Part shown: in pieces, positions 5,565 through 10,231 of the stretch | Layout: each line of letters starts with the position of its first letter | Numbering within the stretch: the first letter of the stretch is position 1 | Assembly (NCBI GenBank): GCA_016873575.1 | Contig: VGWY01000085.1 | Location: 1-10,231, forward strand | Length of the DNA: 10,231 nucleotides | Reading direction: 5' to 3' | From: Nitrospira sp. | GTDB taxonomy: Bacteria; Nitrospirota; Thermodesulfovibrionia; Thermodesulfovibrionales; SM23-35 | Program-made: the position numbers and the translations under genes | Notes under the pieces: model-generated | Database searches by the model: none | What the model was told of the DNA's origin: nothing | The model's input: only the letters and a program-made list of their open reading frames with translations

Positions 5565-7307
5565 ATCAATTTTCATTCAAAGGAAGAGAGGGAGATTTAC
5601 CGGCACAGTACCTCCCATATAATGGCTCATGCGGTGAAGGAGCTCTTTCCCGGAGTAAAACTCGCAATAGGTCCTGCTATAGATGAAGGGTTTTATTATG
5701 ATTTTGATTTAGCGAGGGCATTTACACCTGAGGATCTCATTTTGATTGAGAATAAAATGTCGGAAATCATTCAACGGAACAATCCATTTGTGCGTAGAGT
5801 TGTGCCACGGGAAGAAGCAATCGAGCTTTTTAAAAAAATGGGCGAGGATTATAAAGTTGAGCTTCTTGAGAAGATACCAGATGAGGAGATCTCTCTCTAC
5901 GAGGAAGATGGATTTATAGACCTCTGTAGGGGACCTCATCTTGACTCTACAGGACTTGTTACTGCCTTTAAGCTGCTGAGTATCGCAGGTGCCTACTGGC
6001 GCGGAGATGAGAAGAATAAGATGCTCCAGAGGATATATGGAACATCATTTACCGATGAGAAGGATTTAGAAGATTATCTTCATTTTCTTGAAGAAGTTAA
6101 GAAGAGAGACCACAGGAGGCTTGGAAGGGAGCTTGACCTGTTTAGCATTAGTGAAGAGATTGGGCCTGGACTTATCCTCTGGCATCCAAATGGCGCGATA
6201 ATAAGAAGGACAATAGAGGATTTCTGGAAAGACCAACATTTCCTATCAGGGTACAAAATCCTTTATACGCCCCATATCGCAAAGCTTCAATTATGGGAAA
6301 AAAGTGGCCACCTCGATTTTTACAGGGAGAATATGTATTCGCCAATGGAGATTGAAGGGATAGATTATGAGCTAAAGCCGATGAATTGTCCTTTCCATGT
6401 CCACATCTATAAAACGTCACTCAGGAGTTACCGTGAACTCCCGATACGATATGCTGAGTTAGGTACGGTTTACCGGTATGAACGTTCAGGTGTCCTGCAT
6501 GGCCTTTTGCGTGTCAGGGGTTTTACGCAGGATGATGCACACATATTCTGCAGGGAAGACCAGATAGAGGATGAGATATTGAACGTTCTCGATTTTACCC
6601 TCTTTATCCTGAAGACCTTCGGGTTTGAAAAATATGATATTTACCTTTCAACAAGACCTGAAAAATACGTTGGCAGCCTAAACAACTGGGAGAGGTCAAC
6701 GAATGCCCTGGAAAGGGCACTTGAGATAAAAGGACTTTCTTACGAGATAGACATAGGAGAAGGTGTTTTCTACGGGCCCAAAATAGATATCAAGGTCAAG
6801 GATTCACTCAATAGGCCCTGGCAGTGCAGTACCATACAGGTTGATTTTAACAACCCTGAAAGATTTGATGTTACGTATAGAGGGAGCGATGGGAGAGATC
6901 ATAGACCGATCATGATACACAGGGCATTGATGGGGTCTTTAGAGAGGTTTTTTGGTATACTGATAGAACATTATGCAGGGGCATTCCCTTTATGGCTGGC
7001 ACCGGTTCAGATTGAGATTCTGACTATTGCTGAGAGGCATACTCAATATGCAATAGAACTATCAAAAAGGCTGCGACCAGAAGGAATCAGGATAGAACTG
7101 AATCTTGAGAATGAAAAGATTGGTTATAAAATCAGGAATGCCACTATAAGAAAAGTGCCATATTTGGTTATAATAGGCGATAGAGAAATGGCTGGGGAGA
7201 ATTTGACTATACGAAAGCGCAGTGGTGAAAATATAGGGCCAATCAAGATAGATGATTTTATAGGAATCATCAGAGACAAAATAAGAAATAAGAGTCGTGA
7301 GCTTTAA
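5562..7307 (+). CDS. thrS: Threonyl-tRNA synthetase lacking the TGS domain
   Basis: Class II synthetase charging tRNA-Thr; about 581 residues from ATT 5562, versus about 640 for the usual bacterial enzyme. Editing (N2) domain: HIMAH (19-23) with both His of the HxxxH motif, and LCRGPH (121-126) with the Cys and His. Catalytic core: MNCPFH (Cys276), motif 2 YRYERSG (304-310), DDAHIFC (His327) and motif 3 around HRALMGSLERFFG (His453); the Cys and two His are the zinc ligands. The anticodon-binding domain runs from about 480 to 581. The N-terminal TGS (N1) domain is absent: the protein starts where N2 starts, and no TGS coding sequence lies upstream. Starting at the first ATG (5622) would delete the first editing His, and that ATG has no Shine-Dalgarno. 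It is the first gene of the translation cluster, behind a sigma70-like promoter. Confidence 0.95.
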   Translation: MINFHSKEEREIYRHSTSHIMAHAVKELFPGVKLAIGPAIDEGFYYDFDLARAFTPEDLILIENKMSEIIQRNNPFVRRVVPREEAIELFKKMGEDYKVELLEKIPDEEISLYEEDGFIDLCRGPHLDSTGLVTAFKLLSIAGAYWRGDEKNKMLQRIYGTSFTDEKDLEDYLHFLEEVKKRDHRRLGRELDLFSISEEIGPGLILWHPNGAIIRRTIEDFWKDQHFLSGYKILYTPHIAKLQLWEKSGHLDFYRENMYSPMEIEGIDYELKPMNCPFHVHIYKTSLRSYRELPIRYAELGTVYRYERSGVLHGLLRVRGFTQDDAHIFCREDQIEDEILNVLDFTLFILKTFGFEKYDIYLSTRPEKYVGSLNNWERSTNALERALEIKGLSYEIDIGEGVFYGPKIDIKVKDSLNRPWQCSTIQVDFNNPERFDVTYRGSDGRDHRPIMIHRALMGSLERFFGILIEHYAGAFPLWLAPVQIEILTIAERHTQYAIELSKRLRPEGIRIELNLENEKIGYKIRNATIRKVPYLVIIGDREMAGENLTIRKRSGENIGPIKIDDFIGIIRDKIRNKSREL

Positions 7308-7335
7308 TTGTTATTGATATGGTAAAATCCTAAAG

Positions 7336-7388
7336 CCTCGATACGAAATTCTAAACAAATAAATTCATTTAGGTTTAGATACGAGAGG
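7336..7388. repeat. Inverted repeat in the thrS-infC spacer
   Basis: CCTC (7336-7339) and TCTAAAC (7350-7356) are matched by GTTTAGA (7373-7379) and GAGG (7385-7388), with a direct GATACGA in each arm. The hairpin ends 17 nt before the infC Shine-Dalgarno. There is no U run, so it is not a typical terminator. It is degenerate and may be an old repeat element. Confidence 0.5.
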
Positions 7389-7404
7389 ATGTAATTTAAA
7401 ATTC

Positions 7405-7420
7405 AGGAGGTGAAAGCATA
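7405..7420 (+). promoter_or_regulatory. infC: Shine-Dalgarno and ATA start of infC
   Basis: AGGAGGTGA (7405-7413), nearly the full anti-Shine-Dalgarno complement, with ATA at 7418-7420, 7 nt after AGGAGG. An in-frame TAA at 7397-7399 blocks extension. No ATG, GTG or TTG occurs in frame before 7502, which lies well inside the conserved N-domain. This mirrors the AUU start of enterobacterial infC, where IF3 represses its own synthesis by rejecting non-canonical starts. Confidence 0.8.
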
Positions 7421-7912
7421 AGCAAAAATATAAGAATCAACGAACAGATAAGGGCGAAAGAAGTCAGGCTTATTGATGCTGATGGAAAGCAGCTTGGTAT
7501 AATGCCAGTCATCAATGCATTAAAGATTGCCGAGGAGAGAAGTCTGGATCTTATTGAAGTCGCTGCCAATGTTGTCCCTCCGGTCTGTAAAATACTCGAT
7601 TTTGGGAAGTACAGATACCAATTAAGTAAGAGACAGACGCAGAGAAAAACAACAGGACTCAAAGAGGTGAAGATAAGGCCACAGATAACCGAACATGATC
7701 TTGGATTAAAGGTGAAAAGCATTCGACGGTTTCTCGATGAAGGGGATAAGGCAAAGGTTACGATGTCCTTTCGAGGCAGAGAGGTCATCAGGAAAGACCT
7801 CGGCATGAAGATTTTCGAAAAGATACCTCAATTACTTATAGGAAAGTTTAATATTGAACAGTCAGCAAAACTTGAGGGTAACAGCATAACAATGGTCATT
7901 GCACCAAAATAA
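7418..7912 (+). CDS. infC: Translation initiation factor IF-3
   Basis: 164 residues from ATA 7418. IF3 binds the 30S subunit, keeps subunits apart and proofreads start codon and initiator tRNA. N-domain: RINEQIRAKEVRLID (6-20), GKQLGIMP, AEERSLDLIEVAANVVPPVCKI split by one helix, then DFGKYRYQ. A lysine-rich linker leads to the C-domain: KEVKIRPQITEHDL (82-95), KVTMSFRGRE and the C-terminal MVIAPK. The length is slightly short of E. coli (180) but complete. ATG 7502 would remove 28 conserved residues including RINEQIR, so ATA is chosen. Autoregulation through the AUA start is inferred from the enterobacterial precedent. It lies 110 bp after thrS and upstream of rpmI-rplT, the conserved order. 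Confidence 0.95.
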   Translation: MSKNIRINEQIRAKEVRLIDADGKQLGIMPVINALKIAEERSLDLIEVAANVVPPVCKILDFGKYRYQLSKRQTQRKTTGLKEVKIRPQITEHDLGLKVKSIRRFLDEGDKAKVTMSFRGREVIRKDLGMKIFEKIPQLLIGKFNIEQSAKLEGNSITMVIAPK

Positions 7913-7918
7913 ATAATC

Positions 7919-7988
7919 GTTAGACGTAAAGGGTAAGGCGTAAGGGGATTAGAAAATCTTCTTACACCTTACGCCTAACGCCTTACGC
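7919..7988. repeat. Heptad-repeat palindrome in the infC-rpmI spacer
   Basis: The left arm is four heptamers in register (7919-7946: GTTAGAC, GTAAAGG, GTAAGGC, GTAAGGG). The right arm is four complementary heptamers (7961-7988: CTTACAC, CTTACGC, CTAACGC, CTTACGC). The arms can form an imperfect stem of about 28 bp around a 14-nt loop that itself contains GATT AGAA AATC. No U run follows. The element ends 11 nt before the rpmI Shine-Dalgarno. In E. coli the L20 operator lies in the equivalent region, but no resemblance to it is evident. Confidence 0.8.
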
Positions 7989-8009
7989 TTAAAATGGTTG
8001 GAGGATAAG

Positions 8010-8207
8010 ATGCCTAAGCTGAAAACACATAGAGGGGCAGCAAAAAGATTTAAGATTACTGGTACAGGGAAAATAAAGAGGCACAGTGGTTATAAAAGTC
8101 ATCTTCTTACAGGGAAACCTGCAAAGAGGACGAGGAGACTGAGGACGGCAACCTTGGTTTCAAAGAGCGAAACTGTTAATATTAAAAGGCTTTTACCATA
8201 TATGTAA
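8010..8207 (+). CDS. rpmI: 50S ribosomal protein L35
   Basis: 65 residues, very basic, a component of the large subunit. It reads MPKLKTHRGAAKRFKITGTG, then KIKRHSGYKSHLLTGK and the usual KRTRRLR segment, ending NIKRLLPYM; length and motifs are standard for bL35. The start is ATG 8010, with GGAGG (8000-8004) 5 nt upstream. A longer in-frame TTG start at 7998 would lie in the Shine-Dalgarno region and is rejected. Its stop (8205-8207) overlaps the first base of the next heptad palindrome. Co-transcribed with infC and rplT by the conserved order. Confidence 0.97.
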   Translation: MPKLKTHRGAAKRFKITGTGKIKRHSGYKSHLLTGKPAKRTRRLRTATLVSKSETVNIKRLLPYM

Positions 8208-8268
8208 GCTGTTAGCAGATAGCAGTTAGCTGTTAGTTTCTAACCGCTGACCGCTAATCGCTAACCGC
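8207..8268. repeat. Heptad-repeat palindrome in the rpmI-rplT spacer
   Basis: Left arm (8207-8234): AGCTGTT, AGCAGAT, AGCAGTT, AGCTGTT. Spacer AG TTTC. Right arm (8241-8268): TAACCGC, TGACCGC, TAATCGC, TAACCGC, whose complement is an AGCGGTT heptad. Arms of about 30 nt pair with a few mismatches and wobbles. The stem begins in the rpmI stop codon and ends 9 nt before the rplT Shine-Dalgarno. Same architecture as 7919-7988, but a different heptamer. Confidence 0.82.
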
Positions 8269-8288
8269 TTGATGAAGAGGAGGATTCA

Positions 8289-8648
8289 ATGCCAAGGGCG
8301 AAGGGTGGATTTAAGACAAGGAGAAGAAGGAAAAAGATATTAGAACAAGCAAAGGGCTATTATGGCTCTAAGAGCCGTCTTTATAGAGTTGCAACAGAAG
8401 CCGTTGATAAGTCACTGCTGTATGCATACCGTGACCGAAAGGCGAAAAAGCGTGATTTCAGGTCGCTCTGGATCATAAGGATAAATGCTGCTGTTCGTGC
8501 GCTCGGGCTTTCGTACAGTCAGTTTATAGCAGGGCTGAAAAAGGCCAACATCCAATTAGACAGGAAAGTACTTGCTGATATGGCATATCATGATCCTCAA
8601 GGATTCCATCAGCTCGTAGAGACTATAAAGGTTCAGCCTGCCTCTTAA
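8289..8648 (+). CDS. rplT: 50S ribosomal protein L20
   Basis: 119 residues, the normal bL20 length; binds 23S rRNA early in 50S assembly and in several bacteria represses its own operon. Conserved blocks: MPRAKGGFKTRRRRKKIL, AKGYYGSKSRLYRVA, YAYRDRKAKKRDFRSLWI, RINAAVRALGLSYSQFI and LDRKVLADMAYHDP. The start is ATG 8289 with AGGAGG (8278-8283) 5 nt upstream. The last gene of the infC-rpmI-rplT trio. Translational control by L20 is known in E. coli and B. subtilis; I see no specific L20-binding structure here, so regulation is open. Confidence 0.97.
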   Translation: MPRAKGGFKTRRRRKKILEQAKGYYGSKSRLYRVATEAVDKSLLYAYRDRKAKKRDFRSLWIIRINAAVRALGLSYSQFIAGLKKANIQLDRKVLADMAYHDPQGFHQLVETIKVQPAS

Positions 8649-8664
8649 ACCAATAATACAATTA

Positions 8665-8774
8665 ACCACAGAGAACACGGAGGAAAAGATAATGAGTGCA
8701 CAGAGCAATTTATTAGTTTTAAATATTTCTAATGTTCTCTGTGTTCTCAATAATATCTCTGTGACCTCTGTGGT
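8665..8774. repeat. ACCACAGAG-family palindrome in the rplT-pheS spacer
   Basis: The left arm starts ACCACAGAG, AACACGGAG (8665-8682) and has TGCACAGAG at 8697-8705. The right arm has CTCTGTGTT (8737-8745), CTCTGTGAC (8757-8765) and CTCTGTGGT (8766-8774). So a 9-bp unit, NNCACAGAG, is iterated on both arms, around an inner hairpin ATTAG/CTAAT (8712-8716, 8729-8733). Single arms of the same family occur at 60-85 and 720-740. The element ends about 24 bp before pheS. Confidence 0.8.
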
Positions 8775-8797
8775 GAGACTTTTGCAAGAGCCTATTG

Positions 8798-9811
8798 ATG
8801 CTTGATATCGCTTCTCTCAAAAAGTCATTCCTCAATGATTTACAAGCTATCACTAATCTGTCCCAACTCCAACAGCTCAGGGTAAAATATTTAGGGAAAA
8901 GGGGGCTTGTTACTTCTGAACTGAAGGATCTCTCCGCAGTTTTACCTGAGTTAAGACCAACGTACGGCAAAATAATCAATGAGATTAAAAATTTTATCAT
9001 TGATGAGATAAATAAGAGAGAAGATGTTCTGAAAAAAGAAGAATATGAAAAACGGACCCTTTCAGAGGCAATAGACATAACCCTTCCTGGTAAATTTACC
9101 CCATTCGGGAGAGAGCATCCTGTTCATGCAATCCTTTCTGAAATAACAAGTATATTTACTTCAATGGGTTTTGAAGTTGCAGAGGGGCCTGAGGTAGAAC
9201 TTGACTATTATAATTTTGAAGCCTTAAACATGCCCAAAGATCATCCTGCGAGAGACATGCAGGATACATTTTATATCTCTGATGAAGTCATCCTGAGAAC
9301 CCATACTTCACCTGTCCAGATAAGGGTTATGGAGAAGATGAAACCACCCTTGAAGATCGTTGCTCCAGGCAAGGTGTATCGCTGTGATGCAGACATTTCG
9401 CATACTCCAATGTTCCATCAGGTAGAGGGATTTATGGTTGATACAGATATTGCCTTCAGCGACCTCAAGGGAATACTGGAATCATTTATCCATAGCGTTT
9501 TCGGTGGAGATACACCTGTACGATTCAGGCCGAGTTTTTTCCCGTTTACAGAACCAAGTGCTGAAGTTGATATAGGTTGTTTTTCATGTTCTGGAAAAGG
9601 ATGCAGGATATGCAAGAATACAGGATGGTTAGAGATTTTGGGTGCTGGTATGATCAATCCAAGGGTATTCGAAATGGTTGGATATGACCCTGAAATGTAT
9701 TCGGGGTTTGCCTTTGGTATGGGTGTTGAAAGGATAGCGATGCTGAAATATTCGATAGATGATATCAGGCTGTTCTTCGAGAATGATTTACGGTTTCTGA
9801 GGCAGTTTTAA
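8798..9811 (+). CDS. pheS: Phenylalanyl-tRNA synthetase alpha subunit
   Basis: 337 residues, catalytic alpha subunit of the alpha2-beta2 enzyme. N-terminal coiled coil about 1-90 that contacts tRNA-Phe, then the class II core: HPVHAILSEI (107-116), FEVAEGPEVE (125-134), motif 2 region VYRCD...FHQVEG (193-211) and motif 3 FAFGMGVERIAML (304-316). Four cysteines (261, 264, 269, 272; CFSCSGKGCRIC) precede GWLEILGAGM. This CxxC-type insertion is common in many bacterial PheS and may bind zinc or be structural. The start is ATG 8798; TTG at 8795 directly before it is an alternative. The ribosome binding site is weak (AAGAG 8 nt upstream), unlike the strong ones of its neighbours. Confidence 0.96.
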   Translation: MLDIASLKKSFLNDLQAITNLSQLQQLRVKYLGKRGLVTSELKDLSAVLPELRPTYGKIINEIKNFIIDEINKREDVLKKEEYEKRTLSEAIDITLPGKFTPFGREHPVHAILSEITSIFTSMGFEVAEGPEVELDYYNFEALNMPKDHPARDMQDTFYISDEVILRTHTSPVQIRVMEKMKPPLKIVAPGKVYRCDADISHTPMFHQVEGFMVDTDIAFSDLKGILESFIHSVFGGDTPVRFRPSFFPFTEPSAEVDIGCFSCSGKGCRICKNTGWLEILGAGMINPRVFEMVGYDPEMYSGFAFGMGVERIAMLKYSIDDIRLFFENDLRFLRQF

Positions 9812-9827
9812 CCAGAATTAAAGTGAA

Positions 9828-9954
9828 CAAGGAAGGTATAATATTTTCGCTCATTCTCGGTCGTACCGACCTCCGAGGGCTTTTGCCTCTTGATTTTCAA
9901 AATAATTATTTGACTATCGGCAAAAGAATCCGCTCAAATACTATACCTTCCTTG
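9828..9954. repeat. 127-bp MITE-like palindromic element between pheS and pheT
   Basis: The terminal inverted repeats are 9828-9846 (CAAGGAAGGTATAATATTT) and 9936-9954, matching at 18 of 19 positions. Nested inside are CTTTTGCC (9880-9887) with GGCAAAAG (9919-9926), and GGTCG TAC CGACC (9859-9871) inside CTCGG/CCGAG (9856-9860, 9873-9877). No coding sequence. I see no clear target-site duplication. It lies within the expected pheST transcript, so the mRNA could fold into a long branched hairpin. Confidence 0.8.
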
Positions 9955-9978
9955 GATATAAGTTTAGGATTTAAATAA

Positions 9979-10231
9979 ATGCGAGTCCCATATGAATGGT
10001 TGAGAGAATTTGTTGCTGTTGAGGCTTCTCCGGAAGAGGTAGCTGAAAGGCTCACCATGACCGGTCTTGAGGTTGAGGCAGTGGAGTCTGTGAATGGCGA
10101 TACTGTTTTTGAGGTTAATGTTACACCGAACAGGCCTGATTGTCTTAGTATCATAGGCATTGCCAGAGAGGTGGCTGCATCTTTTAAGACCCAGTTGAAA
10201 ATACCTCCCCATGACATAAAAGAGAAGATTC
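9979..10231 (+). CDS. pheT: Phenylalanyl-tRNA synthetase beta subunit (N-terminal part, runs off the window)
   Basis: 84 codons are visible out of an expected 780-800. The N-terminus MRVPYEWLREFVAVEASPEE, then ERLTMTGLEVEAVE and VNVTPNRPDCLSIIGIA, is the standard opening of PheT. The bacterial tRNA-binding (EMAP-like) domain normally follows directly after residue 40; here the sequence goes from GLEVEAVES to GDTVFEVNVTPNRPDCLS, so the approximately 110-residue EMAP-like domain that is usually inserted appears to be missing. The start is ATG 9979 with AGGA (9966-9969) about 9 nt upstream. It follows pheS by 167 bp, a spacer occupied mostly by the palindromic element. Confidence 0.93.
   Translation, partial: MRVPYEWLREFVAVEASPEEVAERLTMTGLEVEAVESVNGDTVFEVNVTPNRPDCLSIIGIAREVAASFKTQLKIPPHDIKEKI

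Noticed and set aside
5554..5622. A 22-codon leader frame from TTG 5554 ending TAATG over the thrS ATG at 5622, suggesting translational coupling
   Set aside because: TTG lies only 2 nt after the Shine-Dalgarno, its peptide is unremarkable, and the other frame encodes conserved ThrRS residues including the first editing His.
7295..7330. A separate promoter for infC (TAAAAT near 7323-7328)
   Set aside because: There is no acceptable -35 at the right distance; the match is expected by chance in this AT-rich spacer.
7919..7988. CRISPR-like or tandem repeat array
   Set aside because: The units are 7 bp with no spacers and the arms are complementary; there are no cas genes. It is a palindrome of heptamers.
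7998..8009. Longer L35 starting at TTG 7998
   Set aside because: It overlaps the Shine-Dalgarno of ATG 8010, and the extra residues MEDK are not part of L35.

Overview
The window is bacterial, roughly 40% GC by eye. It holds two housekeeping blocks around one large accessory glycosyltransferase locus. On the minus strand are peptide deformylase (def, 151-669) and a long TPR/glycosyltransferase locus (960-5173). On the plus strand is a translation cluster in the classic order thrS, infC, rpmI, rplT, pheS, pheT (5562 to the right edge, pheT incomplete). The gene order and repeat style fit a Gram-negative environmental lineage such as Nitrospirota or a deltaproteobacterial relative, but the sequence alone cannot fix the taxon.

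Region by region: 1-150 holds only one copy of an ACCACAGAG-type repeat. 151-669 is def. 670-959 holds a second repeat copy, a C-rich hairpin, a short acidic open frame of unknown origin and a heptad-repeat tract. 960-5173 carries three family 2 glycosyltransferase (GT2) modules interleaved with TPRs. It is broken into three reading frames by two single lesions: an in-frame TAA at 2550-2552, and a -1 frame change whose overlap contains the canonical slippery heptamer A AAA AAC (4820-4826). Read through both, it is one protein of about 1,400 residues. 5174-5337 carries the tail of a second, related TPR protein, cut at the edge of a nested palindromic element (5338-5471). 5492-5561 is the thrS promoter and leader.

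The translation cluster has two unusual traits. First, thrS and infC have no ATG, GTG or TTG that could start the full-length conserved protein. Strong Shine-Dalgarno sequences point to ATT (thrS) and ATA (infC), the class of start that IF3 discriminates against. This is known for infC in enterobacteria and not something I know of for thrS. The ThrRS made this way lacks the N-terminal TGS domain but keeps the editing, catalytic and anticodon-binding domains. Second, each spacer examined, from thrS to pheT, contains an inverted repeat of its own kind. Two of them are built from four heptamers per arm.

The cluster supplies threonyl- and phenylalanyl-tRNA synthetases, initiation factor 3 and ribosomal proteins L35 and L20. 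Deformylase removes the N-formyl group from new proteins. The glycosyltransferase locus is probably involved in surface polysaccharide or protein glycosylation, but its substrate cannot be read from the sequence.
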